Source: Centropus unirufus (Eukaryota > Chordata > Aves > Cuculiformes > Centropidae). From it: a DNA stretch of 64,000 nt. The translations under genes were made by a program, and so were the position numbers. Of this stretch, positions 1-12,700 are shown piece after piece. Numbering within the stretch: position 1 is the stretch's first letter; every line of letters starts with the position of its first letter. The notes beneath the pieces were generated by a model that searched no databases, was not told where the DNA came from, and worked only from the letters and a program-made list of their open reading frames with translations. The stretch lies in the NCBI GenBank assembly GCA_013397695.1, contig VYZI01000493.1, forward strand, positions 124,001 through 188,000, given 5' to 3'.

Positions 1-739
1 CATTAATTAAAGCAAAGAGGCTGTAGTGTGTTGTACCTCCAGGGAAAAATCTGTCTGCTGTCAGAGCTCTCGTGGTCAGAGTCACCAGTACCTGCCGAGT
101 AGCCGCATCAGTGGATCCAGTGAAGTAAAACTGCTACTGCCTTAATAATCTGAGATTTCAGTCGTAATTTCTTTGCCACGCAGCCCTGCAGCTGGCTGGG
201 AACTGCAGAACTGAACAGGATGGTGGGGACTTGGGGAGGGAAGGTCCTTCAGTGGGCAACCCTCACCACGTTATGCGCTCTCAGTGCGGCTCCTGCTCTA
301 GCCACATTGGAACTGCCAAGGAATGGGTTGGTTTAAAATGAGAATGCGTTGGTGACTGCCTGAAAGCCTATTTGAGTAAAACTACCTACCTCAGTTCTGT
401 TTATCTTTTGAGTTAAGTCTCTGACCTGCTGTGAACTTCTGAATCTTGAGATGAATTAAGGAAAAACGTGTCTCAGGGTTTTAAGAGCAAAATAAATACA
501 GTAGGAAGCCTAAGCCATTTTTGAGTGTAGAACAGCTAGAATTGTAGCTTATATCAATCAGTTATGTAGCCTTCTGTAGTTTCCCCTACAGAAGTCAGTA
601 TTGGTTTTAAATGCAGAGTTTGCAGGCAGCTGCATTGGGTGGCCTGAACATAATTGTGGTGAGTCGACAGTTTTGTCGACTGACAAAGTTTTTGAGTTTT
701 GTGTGAAAACTCGAGAACAGAGCCCAGAGCGTCTGGACC

Positions 740-905
740 CTGGATATAATGAACTCAAGATGCACCAGGACAGACTTAGGTAGAATATCAGGAGGAATTT
801 CTTTACTGAAAGAGATGTTGTACCTCGGGACAGGGTCTAGTGTTGGGCTTAGCAGGGCTGGATCTATGGTTGGCTCAATGATCTTAAGATCTTTTCCAAC
901 TGAAG
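740..905 (+). repeat. CR1 LINE fragment
   Basis: Contains degraded CR1 3' sequence: AATATCAGGAGGAATTTCTT, then AGCAGGGCTGGAT and TCAATGATCTTAAGATCTTTTCC. An internal part of the usual 3' region is missing. Confidence 0.65.
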
Positions 906-1544
906 CCATTCTGTGCTTCTGGGAAAGTGCTAAGAAATTAGTTAGCTTGGCTGAAGCAGAAACATTTGCAGTATGTAACATCCGCAGATTTAATTTTTAA
1001 GAACATTCCATGCTTGGTTATGGAAGTAAATTAGTTCTGGAGTTGTCTTTTACCCCAGTAGTTCAAGTTTGTAATGGTCCAATTAGAAGTGGAGGCAAGT
1101 CATGCTGCAGGAACATATTTGTCTTGGAGAAGGAGAGGAAGGATTGCTTTTGGCTGGAGCGTGCAGGAAGTAAAATGACAACAAAAATGAGGCAATTAAT
1201 TCCTTTTGGCATGAGTTGAGGCCATGGGAGACTGTTGTGGCCTTGGGTGGAGGTTAATTACCAAACGAGCATTTTTCACCTCCATTAATGGACTGTCAGT
1301 GCAATTGCAGCTGTTCTTTCTGCTTTGCCCTAATAAACTGGGAGAACTGGTGTCATACCCACAGTCCTTCCCAAGGTCCAGTGGTTTTTAAATCCTCCTG
1401 TCCTGCAGAGCTTTCTGCTTCAATATATTTTAGTAAAGAGGAGGAGGCGTACATCCTTTCTCCCCTGCACTCCTCCGAGTGACTTCCAGCCAGCTGAGCT
1501 GGTCAGGGATTAATCACCAGCTTTCACCTGGCTGAACGCATCCA

Positions 1545-1890
1545 TCTGCAGGGTTTGGGTCTCTGCACACTGAACGATGTGAGCTTACGCTACCAGACTT
1601 CCAAAGTGCAAATGTTGCCTTTTAAATGTGAAGCTTACCTGGGAGATAAAACAACTGTCTTGAGAGAACTGGCTGACCTTGAATATGTGTTTCATATTTT
1701 GGTACCGAATGTAAATATAGAACAAAGTATTTTACGTAGACTTTGACTGGATTGAGATTTAAGGGCTATTTTTTGTTATTTATGGAGTAAAAATTTCCTT
1801 ATTTTACTGTGGGAAAAAAAAAGGTATGTTGGACAAAAGTGGAAAAAAATTGTTCATCAATAAACTGTCTGTAGAAAATTTACTCTTGTC
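1545..1890 (+). other. Possible 3' end of an unidentified plus-strand transcript
   Basis: An acceptor-like CATCTGCAG at 1544-1552 precedes a 64-codon open frame (starts MGLCTLNDVSLRYQ if read from 1555) ending at 1746. AT-rich UTR-like sequence, AATAAA near 1859 and a U-rich element about 30 bases later follow. The peptide is not one I recognise; it could be chance. Confidence 0.2.
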
Positions 1891-3079
1891 CTTTTCTTTG
1901 AGAGCTGATGTTATTAATTGCAAGAATATGCATGATAAAGGACTGCCCTTACAAGTCTTTTATTGGTGAAAATATTGGAAAACGAATACATTTGGAATGT
2001 GAAATGTTCTGTGTTGTTATTAGCTCATTCCTATCAGAAGCTTCACCTGCCAGTGAGGTAAGCAGCTTCCTGAATTCTCTACCCCATCCGCATGTATTTG
2101 ATACTTAAAATTTATGCAATATTTAAGTCTCTTTCTGCTTGAAATGGAAGATCTCAGTTCCCTGCTTCGTGTAAAGGATTTGGCCAGGATTCCCACTTCA
2201 GCAGAAGGAATGTTGGAGTTGCCCCGGGGGCCCCTTGGTGTCAGTGGGAGGAGGGGACTCGCCACCTTTGCTGCTGTTCTGCAGGGATCAGTGACACCAT
2301 GGCTGCCGCTCCTGGTACCTGAGCCAGCTTTGCAAGAGATTGTTACAACAGATTTATAATTATAAGTAAACCACTTTATTAATATATATATTACTCTGAC
2401 AAACGTGAAAGACAACAACAGTGCTCAACAATGCAGAGTGGAAATGATTTTATAATCTAGCTTTTCTTTTTCCCGCCCCATAGCAATACATCAGCGCATG
2501 CAGAGGGAGATTAAAAAATCCACTTGCCTTTCTCTCTGCAATTCTGGGAAATCGGATAAAGCCAAGCGAAAGTAGGTTACTCGTCCACTTTGCTTGCCTC
2601 GTCTCCAAACAGGAGGTTCTCAAAAGGGTATTAAAGCTTATAAAATGTGCCACTGTTTAATTCATGGATGGCTTTAACTGTGAAAACCATTGGGTAGGTA
2701 AAGTCACCAAGTACAACTGTAAGGTTCAAAGGTGTTTAAAATTAATGCCATTGGCAGCAAAATAAAAAACAAACCAGGAATACGAACCAGTTTGTTTAAA
2801 ATTCAGAAGTAGATAAATCTCTCTCCTGGAGTGTAAGATGTGCTGCTGAGACTCCAGCAGGATCACAGCTTTAGCCTGCAGTCTGGAAAGATGCAGGGAG
2901 TTGCACTGGTGTTGGTCCAGTGGAGCTTGCCGGTGCAGTTAAAACGCAGCCCAGTTTAAATGTGATTTTATATCATTTCTGTGCGTCTGCAGCAATAGTT
3001 TTCATATGTAAAAGTCAAGTATTAGAGGGGTTTTTCACTGTTACTTACTTGAAACAACCAACCTGCCCTTCTTTGTCCT

Positions 3080-3697
3080 TCCTCTGCCCCTAAAACTGCT
3101 TTATTTGTACATCTGCTCAATATTCACCTGTGTCTGAGCACAGTGACAAGACCTGTTTTTCTGAAGAGGCTCACACTGGGAAACAGAACCAAGGGAGGAC
3201 TAAAGGTCACAAGATACAAAACGTTATTTGTGTTTGAGGGGAATTATAGAAACTCAATATTTGCCCATGTGATGGTATCTTTTTTTTTTTTTATGAAAAT
3301 AGTTCTACTTGGATGAGCTCTTCAATTTTTCTGCATCTTGTGCTGCTCTGTAAGTAATATTAGTAGGCAGAACATTGAGGTTTGTGTGAGCTAGGCTGTG
3401 CTCTTACAATGGAAATTTACAAGAACGGTTTTCAATCAACAAAAAAGTTCTAGGCAAATGCCTTTGTTACTATCTCCAAATCAAACACACTTAAATTGTA
3501 CATTCATTTCCTGTTCCTTGGGTATAATGCTGAAATTAAAGGCATATTTTTACCCCCAGAATGAGGGTACTGAAATACATTCTCTCTTTGTTTTTACAGT
3601 AAGCATTGTCACACAACCTGTTCTCTACTCTGTTTGATGTGGAGTGGACAGAAATCCTGGCAAGATGAGAAGGAGACCAGGTGGGGAGAGCAGATCT
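3080..3697 (-). other. GPD1L2: Probable GPD1L2 3' UTR
   Basis: About 600 bases after the stop codon without coding signal on this strand. The end is placed just past the AATAAA seen at 3105-3100 (minus strand). A longer UTR using a second AATAAA near 2380 is possible. Contains a short T-run near 3280-3296 on the plus strand. Confidence 0.5.
3100..3105 (-). terminator. Candidate polyadenylation signal of GPD1L2
   Basis: AATAAA on the minus strand about 595 bases past the stop. Some 30-50 bases further on the minus strand reads GGGCAGGTTGGTTGTTTC, a GT-rich downstream element, which supports cleavage near 3080. Not proven without transcript data. Confidence 0.5.
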
Positions 3698-3794
3698 CTA
3701 GATGTGCTCCGGGTGGTTCTGCAGGCACGTGATGAACTCCTGGGTGGACTGACCCTCATAGCAGATCTTGTAGATAGTTGTAAACAACGGAAAC
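3698..3794 (-). CDS. GPD1L2: GPD1L2 coding exon 8 (terminal)
   Basis: Completes K319 and encodes residues 320-350, FPLFTTIYKICYEG through the family C-terminus LQNHPEHI, followed by TAG at 3700-3698. Both GPD1 and GPD1L end in NHPEH or SHPEH-type tails, so the end is secure. Acceptor TCTCAG|GTTTCC. Confidence 0.95.
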
Positions 3795-6700
3795 CTGAGA
3801 GAAGTGCATAGCAATGAAAACAGGTTTTAAAGTTTATACAAACGCTTGTTTCCATTTATAATGGGGAAAATATCTTTTTAATGTTTTACTAAAAGTGGGA
3901 AATGTTTCTTTCACTTTAAAATATTTTTTAACTTGGAGGTACCTTTACTGAAGACTGTAAATGACCTGTGTGAAGACAAAGCAGCAGGAATGAAACAAGG
4001 AGAATTAAGAAAAGTGGGGTGCAATTTTGGGGGTGACAGCAGAGAAAGGCTGGTTTGGTGCTAAAATTCCTATCCAATATTTTCATTTACGGCAAAAATC
4101 TGGAATTTTGTATCCTCTTTTTCCTCCTGTGTGCAAAATGCATGTATTATGTGTATTCATTACTGATCTCTAAAAGGCCAAAGAGGATGAAAATGTCAAA
4201 TTATTTTATCTTCCTGGCTTAAAGAGTTCTTTTCCTCTTACAAGCCATCCTAGTCATTACCTGCGGGAAAAATGAGTCCATTGAATGCTTTGGAGCAGAG
4301 TGTGTAACCAAGTGCAATTATAGGGATAGTTATTAGATCAAGACTTGATTTAAAGTTCACGCCCTGTCAAAATGAGCTTTTCTTTTCTTATTCTTATATT
4401 GAAAGATAACGCCACTTGAATCTTCTATATGTGTTATAATTCTAATAGGATTATTTTAAAGTATTCATTTAGCAGCGTTTGACCTCCAAGCACTGCTAAC
4501 GTAGGAGAGGGAATGAGATGGAGGGAAGTTCAGCTCTTCTACTGTATCAGCTGAGACAAAGGTTTCAAATTATAAATAATCTTACATTACCCCAAACAAC
4601 AGTTCTTCTTATCTCAGCCTTATTTTCCACACTAAAGCCCTGATATCACCACGTATTACCTATTCAATTTGTATAAAACTTTTTTATTACAAATATATAT
4701 CCGAATTTCCCTAGTTAATGTTTGGACTGGGAGCAGTATTGCCTCAATACTGCTTCCCCTTTGACCCGCAGATCATGTTTGCAAGCTGGCTCTGTGTATG
4801 GCCTTCAATTTGCTTAGGGGGATGTCTTGGTAGGTCCTTTGGATTATTATTACAGGTTTGGTTTCCTATATGCCTGTGGCTTGTTTTTTCTAACCCTATT
4901 CAGCCTCCATCCCATTCGACCAACTGTGGCAATGAGGGGTCAGGGAATGCTGAGCTCTAATGGTGGCCCAAGATGTAGAAAGCAGTTATTACAGAAATGA
5001 ACATGATAACTAAACACGAGCACTGTTAAGGAAGTTATGTATCACTCCTCACTTGTTGTTTTCATTGGTTTTAAATAAAAGCACTTACTTCTCCAGCATA
5101 TTTTTCTGTTTCAGAATCTTGTAGACTTCGGCTGAGGTCTGAGGACCCTGCAGCTTTTGTCCATTCAGCATCTCCTTTTCCAGTTCCTCAATGGACTAGA
5201 AGAGAGGAGATGGATTACTTGGCTCAGAGGGGATACTGCTGTGACACCAGCAGCTATCAAGAAAGAAGGTGAACAGCTAACGCTGCCTTTGGAAAGCACA
5301 GAAGTATTTCTTCATGCTTTAGGGTAAAACATTTCCAAAATCATCCTTACCTTTCCTGTGCGAGCAAAGGCTTCTGCTACTTTTCTGTTCCGTCCCCCGT
5401 AGCAGGTGGTGATTAGGTCAGCAACGCCGCAGCTTTCCAGAAACGTGGCTATTGATACTGGTCCCTTGCAGAACATCTTGGCAAAGGCCACCATTTCCAT
5501 AAGGCCCAAACGTATGACTGCAGCTTTGGTGTTATCACCAAAGCCCAGTCCGTCACAGAACCCAGCTCCCACTGCCACAATGTTCTGAAATCAAGTGGGA
5601 AACATGAAGGAGAGGAAATGGTCAGGCAGGACAGGTGGTTCATCGCTGTGCACTGAGCTTTAAGAAAACCCCACAAATTTGTCCCCACCAGAACGTGGTC
5701 CCATTTCCAACAACCATGAGTTTATCTCATGAAGATGGTGGACAGCTTGGGACTGTTGAATAAAAGTAGCTGGACTTTTAGAATATTCTTATAAAGTATC
5801 CACTGTTACTCTGCGAGCAAACATCAAAGCAGCTTGTTTAATACAGTATTATTGCAATCGCAGGGTGTGCAATCAATGTGTTTTGTTTTCTGCTAGTTCC
5901 TCGTTGACACTCGGTGACCTCTCTGTTTTAACTATTTAAAATACCCCAACAGGACTTTGGCCTCTCTAGATTTTCTCTGTAGGTCTCCAGTTTAAACAGG
6001 CATGGGTTCTACGTACAGATGCTACAGTAGGTGAAATTTTGGTTTCACCTACACAAACAGTAGAATTATCCTGTTCTACAGCTATAAACAACTCTTTGAG
6101 GATCCTAAATACCTTCAGAACTCCTCACCATTATCCTGCACACCCCATTTCCCCACCTCCCAGTTCTCAGTCCCTAAGGAAGTGTTGTTCACTGTAGATG
6201 AGGAACACGATGTCACCTAGGGCTGCCACTGAAGTGTTTGCTCCAGACAGGCACACATCCCACTGCAGGTTTGTTTTTTTTTAGCAAAGACAATGTGAAA
6301 GGAAGGATTTCAAGAGAAGCAAAGATTTCCCACAAAGCACAAGCAACCTCTGTGCCAGCCCCAAGTTCCAGTCTGTAACTGAAAGCAAAATCTGGGGATA
6401 TTTGATTTTGTATGTAAGTAACTTTTTCTTCTTGTATGGAATGTTAAACAGGACCCATTATTTCCTAGCAACTGATCCCCCCTCCTCCAAGGGAAGGTGA
6501 ATTACTGACGTACAATTGATTGAATGTATAAAATGTACAGAGCTCATAGGCTGAAGTCTCCTTCTGCACGTTTAAAAGCAGAGTCTCACTCAAGTGCCGC
6601 CCCTCTTTGGAGAGTCGGTGATTTTGATATAATTTCTGTTTCAGCCTGGGATCTCAGCACGGGCAGTGCTGAACGCAGCGCAAACTTTCTAGCAGGTTCC

Positions 6701-9700
6701 TACTTGAACCATGGGAATCGGTTATTTGTGGGAGCTGCTAGGAGTAGTAAGAGTCTGTTTTATGTGAGCAGACAAGAAAATACAATGGAATACAATTTCC
6801 CTTAGAAGCAGAGGTGCCTCTGGTGAAATGAAGATGAAAATACAACTATTACGAAATGCTTTGCCAGCAGTTGGATTTTTAAGTATTTTTTCCCTTTTTT
6901 ACAGGTTGGAAAACTGGCACAGAAGCTACAGGTCTTGTCTGTGCCCTCTCAATCACACGGTGATAGGACTCATTGGACCCTGCAGCTTACAGAAGACTCA
7001 GGTGAGTGTTGATTTTGGCCCCAATGAAAATATTTTTTGTTTGGAATCACTCACTTTTAAGGCTCCACAAATCTCCACTGTATCAGAGTCAAGCACCACA
7101 GTGGTCCTGAAATTGGGGGTCTGCATTAATTCCTTAAAGATTTCCCCTTGGTTTTTGTTTTTGCACCCTGTGGGAAAGAAGGATGAAGGTTAGAGGGGGC
7201 AGGTTAGAGGTCAGAGTACACACAATTAATTGAAACCTGAAATAAGGCCCCAGGGACTACTTTAGGTTTTGTGGTGCCAGCAACCGGGCGTTGCCAAACA
7301 AGAGCTTTGTATGGCAGCAGTTTCTGCTGCTGGAAGCCAGCGTTAAATCTATGCAAGTCCCAGGGCATTGAGCAAGCATCACTTAATAACACTTTAAAGA
7401 GCATAAAATTTGCCTCTAAAAGCCTTTCTCAGCTTTCTGCCCGAGAAAGCTTCTATAACCACAAATCTTGCAAAAGAAAATACTTACTAATCGCTTTGTA
7501 GAGCATATATACATGTATAATTTCTGCTTTGAAAATGTAAACCAGTATAATTGCTAAGTAGTATTAGGGAGTGCAAACGATTAATGGCAAATTAATTCCC
7601 AGTTAGAGGGAGAGCCACGGATGATGAAGCTCAACACTGGCACTGCCGGAATGTTGCTGTTAGCTCGTGTCATTACGGTGCTCACCCTAGGTATTGGGGG
7701 GAAGGGTAGAGACCCTTCAGCAGCACAAGGGCTGAGGTTAGCCTTTATCCAGAGAGCCCTTGACCAGCTGGAAAAAAAAATTTCAATGGAATTTCACTTA
7801 ATTTGCATATGAGGTAGCTTGATTTCCTTTAGGGAGAGCTCAGCAGTGAGTTCTCACTAGCCTGAGGCACTATGCTCTGGTAGCCATGGGGTTTCTGCCC
7901 TATCTCACGTGAAACTTTGGATTTGCTTCTCTTTCTTCACAATAACTGATGTTGGGGGATACCCGGTCTCCGAGGTGGCTGTTTCGGGGCTACAAGGCTT
8001 CCCATGAGACAAAACCAAAGCTCCTTGCACTGTCATCATCACAGCATGGCTTCAAAGAGGGCCAGTAGAATTTTAATTCTCCGTAAGGAAATAAATATTG
8101 CCCAACTTTCCCAATAATGTTTAGTCCTATTTGTGCCCAATTGCTCTGTCAGCAGCCAATGCCCAGCTGGTACAGTTTTCACTACTACTGAAACCTTTGC
8201 AAGGCAAAGGAACGGCACTGCAACCATTTGGGGTTTTTTTATCTCATTCTATAGTTGTGAAAGGATGTAACTGACTTTTCTAAGTCAGGTCAGACCCAAT
8301 TCCATGGGGAAGAGCTGAGGCTCCATTTTGGCAAGCAGAATGGAGGGGAGAGAGAAACAGAATATTACTGGGGTTTGGTTTCGGTTTTGGGGATTTTTTT
8401 CAAATAAAGAACTTTGAAGATGGAGAAATACACCTCAGGGAGCGTGAGCACACAACAGCTTCTGCTTACATTTCTCTATCCAGTCTGCATAGTCTATCAG
8501 CTGCTGGTGTCTGTACAGCTCAACACTGGGTGTATGAAGGGGGACTCTTGCCACCTCTTAGAGAAACAGGATTAAGCTGTGATTTTTTTAATGGATTAAA
8601 TTAGCTTTCAGCACTGAAACTGTCAGTTTGGATTTGATCCTGCCATCACTGAACTCCCTGGGAATATTTCCTCCCTGAACAACCTCAGTGCGCATTGTAC
8701 CCACCACATCGCTCGGGAATCACATGCGACCCACTGCACCCTCCTGCTCCCTCCCGATGTGGTCTTGTTGCCCAGACATGGGTGACATCAAACCACAGCT
8801 GGCAGCTTTCATTTGCTCTTTGCAATATTTACCAATGGTGGTTTCACAGAACTTCTCATCAGCCACTTCTTTGGCTATGTTGGCTCCCATAAGCACACTG
8901 ACTTCTATTTTCAGTTTCTCTCGAATGATGTCAGATATCAGCTTCAGGCCATCGGGACCCTCATCAATACCCTGAATAAAAGATGACAGTCGAAGCCAAG
9001 TTATTAGAACAGGAAAGTGACAGCAGTAGAGCGCTGGTAAAGCAGAAGGTGTCCCATTGCCTGCAGCTCTCCAGTTTTAATTAGGAAGATTTGTGCCCTA
9101 CATTCACTAGCATTAACTGCTAATACTCTGGGTTTGTAGCTTGATAACTGCAAGTTCAAGGAGAAAGTAGTGACTGATGAGGTAACCCACCCTGCAAGAG
9201 GTCTCACATCCAGTGTTCCTGTCCTGAGGCTGTACTTTTCCTTTGTGTTAAACTCCCGTGGTATCTAACCACACTTGTAAACTAAGTCTACAAGCAGTGG
9301 CTTTTTTGCAAGATGTAAGTATTAAACTGACTGCGCCCTTGGTATTAAGGAGTGAACTGAACTGTCTCAAGTGGGTGTTTATGATAAAGAAATAAATTTG
9401 CAGAAATTTCCTTCCTATCCCACCCTCCTCTCCTCTGTCTATTGCTGCTTGTGAGGTAATTTCTACATGGAAGAAATGGGGGGAAGAGCTGGTATTGCAG
9501 TCTGCAAACTTGAATTACATCGCTTTGGCTACAATTTTAAATTGGCTCTTTCCTGCAAAACAAGCAAAAGGTGAAGCAGTGGACTCTATTCCTATGCTTC
9601 GTCTCTGCCTTTTAGATTGAGATTCTCTTAAAATATTAATTCCTTGTAAGATTATGATAATTTGGCACCTCTAACCTTAAAAAGAGATTCCTCAGTCCAA

Positions 9701-12700
9701 TTCAGATTGAAATTGCTTCAGTTCTGCAATTTACTAGTGCTATTGTGCTGTTTTAATGCTGCCAGGAACTGGTTTAGCACGCACTTGGAAGTGGCACTTC
9801 AACCTGGAGTTCTTTGCAGTTAAGAGTTGATTGAGGCTGTAGTCTAATGAGTATAATTTTCTGCCAGCAGCAGTAGCTTATGCAGCCCTCCCTCTGCGTT
9901 GGTCTAAGTGGGACCTGATCCAGGCTAGAACTGTCTAGTAAAAATGGTTGCTCCATCCTTTTTCCAACTGTGGCCATGTGAGCAGCAGAAGGCTGGCTAA
10001 GCTTTATCTCCTGCAGAAAGAATTGCTCATCTTTATGCAGAGCACGCAACTGAGGACTGGAGCTCCTACCCTTAAGCTGAGGACATTTATTTACTCTGTA
10101 CAGATTGAGTCTTGTGGAGAAGACAACTTACCTTGATCAGGGAAATCCCAAAAGTCCCAGGTTTTATGTGGTTTGCAATCTGCTCACAGATTTTTCCAAT
10201 GAACTGATGTGGCAGAACAAACACTAAAATGTCTGTCCCGTTTGTTGCTTCGACCACATCTGGTACAGCCACCTGGAACAAGAGAGACAAACAAAATGAG
10301 CCCACTCAGGCCAGACGGGAATCCTAACGCCTTGGAAGAAACCAGTGTGCCAAAGCCATTGGAGACGTGTCACAAATGTCCCTGGCAGAGTGGCAAAGCC
10401 CCTCGCTCTTCATGCGAGCAACTACAGCCGTATTCTGAAATACCCAAAGCAGCCTAACTTAAGCTGAAAGAGGGAAGATTTAGATTAGATATTAGGAGGA
10501 AGTTTTTTACTGTCAGGGTGGTGAGGCACTGGCATGGCTTGCCCAGAGAAGACATGGATGCCTCATCCTTGGAGATGTTCAAGACCGGGCGGGATGAGGT
10601 TTTAAGCAGCCTGATCCAGTGGGAGGTTTACCTCTGCTCATGGCAGGGGAGTTGGAACTGGATGATCTTTAAGGTCCCTTCCAACCCAAATGATTCTATG
10701 ATCTCAGGTTTGGAATTTTGATAATTTTGTTTCTAGCTTGCCAGCCATCCCAGCCCTGTGTGGATAATCTGGAGAAAAATGATACAATTTCTAAACTTGC
10801 ACCATCCTTTTCTGGTTAAAATTCTTCAGGTGCTTCCTGAAGATACCGAGCAACCCCATATGATTTTGCTGGAACAAGTGGCAGCACCAGGGAGCATGAG
10901 AACAAAACAGGGTGGTGAGACAGAGCTTCCTCTGGTCAGTCTGTAGTTTCCAAGATCACTAGCTGAGAGCTACTCAGGAAAAAAATGTATCAAAAGGCAG
11001 TGATTTTTATCATACCTGGGGCAAGATGGGTTGTTTTCTTTTAAATATATAATAGCTTGACCAATAGTTAGAAAAATTTACCCAACATGCTAAATAACGA
11101 GCAACATCTACCTTCCTCTTAGTGTTACTCATAAGAACAACTCAAGCCATGCTACAGAGGCAATGGCAGGGGAATTTGAGCCTGCTGCCATCAGCAGTTC
11201 ACAATCGGAGTGAACGCCACCCTTGGACACAGCCGTGGAGCACTCTGCCTTAGAGCAAGGGGATTCCTGGGCTGCCAGCAAAGCTTCTCCTGGGAAATGG
11301 CGAAGTGGGAGTGGGGCAGAGGCTGGCAGTGTTCCTGGCTCTCCAAAACCTCACAGAGCAATGCAAGGAAAAAACTTAGCTGTTCAGTCAGTGGCAAAGG
11401 TGTGAGGGCCCCTCAAAGGTTTTTCTGGAAGCAGCTGATTTCTGCTAGTAAAGCCTCACACTTTGCCACAGACAAGATGAAACTGATCTCAAGTGATGAT
11501 GACAAGGCTCTTGCTCTGCTACAGGGTTGGAGAAATCACAGTGACAAGTCAACTGTAACCCAGGAGAACTGTGCCAAGTTCAAACCACGGGAGTGCAAAT
11601 ATGCAATCGCAGCAGTAAACTGAGTACTAAACATAACTGCTCTCCAAGCAGGGAGATGTCCTCATGCAGCATCTTAACTTTTTCTGCAGCTGTTCCAGTA
11701 ACGCAGTGCTACTTTCTTTATTTGACAAAACAGTGGTGTTTGGTAAAATCTTTAACAGCCAAAACCCTTCATCTTTCTTGCTTCGGTAGCTGATTAATTT
11801 AGCTAGAGATGCATAACTTGGTATTTTAAAAGTTCCTGAAAGTTAAAAACCTTATATGTTTGGGTGGAAATTACAGCATTAATAATTATAGCACTGTGTT
11901 TCTATCCCAAAATCACCCATGAGCTGATAGCTCATTATTCATTCCTGTTAGCTTGGCACCTGGTTTCATTTTTAGAAGAAGGGAGAGCAAAAGCTTTCCT
12001 TTTTTTTTCATTTCCCAGAAGATGGTGTGGGTTTGAAATATCTCAGCTCCGTGTGGACAGATCTCAGCCTGCTGCTTCCAGAGTTCTGCAGATTTCTGCC
12101 AGAAAGGAGGAGGTGCATTAGCAGCACCTGACACAGCTGGGTGTTTGAAGTTGCACCTGACATACGAGACAAGCAGAAGTCGCAGAAGCGAGTTACACTC
12201 CATTGAGTTATATATCAGTATTGCACTAAATTAGGTGGCAAACCAGAATGAAGCAGTGAACTATTTCCTAGCTTGAATTTTGCCAGATGTTGCCTCTTTC
12301 ATTAAAATAAAAATGAAAATATTTCAGTGATTTTTTTTTTTTCCACCTACCACATTTTCGGGTATTTTGTATCCAGGCAGATATTTAACATTTTCATGTT
12401 CCTGGTTGATTATTTCTGAGAGTTTTCTTCCATTGATGATCTCTTCAAATACCCACATCTTGACAGTAGGATCAAACTTGTTGGACTTCTGGACATTTAT
12501 GCCAATGATTCTTGCGATGGCTGATCCCCTTTAAAAAGACAAAAATCTAAATCACTATAGGAAACAAGTTACTTTAAACATAATAACTTATCAAAGGCCT
12601 GTGCTGAAAGCTGCCTGGCAAAAAAAGACCTGGGGCACTGGTCAACAGCCAGGGTCAAGGGAGCTGGTGAAGGGGCTGGAGAACAAGCGTTATGAGGAGA

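Larger units (their letters stand above)
1..3079. other. Intergenic sequence downstream of GPD1L2
   Basis: No recognisable protein. Holds the CR1 piece at 740-905 and an 8-base-arm palindrome at 662-681 (AGTCGACA/TGTCGACT). A weak candidate plus-strand terminal exon with AATAAA lies around 1545-1890, and another minus-strand AATAAA lies near 2380. Short ORFs match nothing I know. Confidence 0.6.

Noticed and set aside
662..681. 8-base-arm palindrome with GTCGAC in both arms
   Set aside because: Too short and isolated to assign a role; likely chance.
6027..6052. Perfect 10-bp-stem hairpin in GPD1L2 intron 5
   Set aside because: Short hairpins of this size occur by chance in several kilobases of AT-rich sequence; no flanking structure supports an RNA gene.
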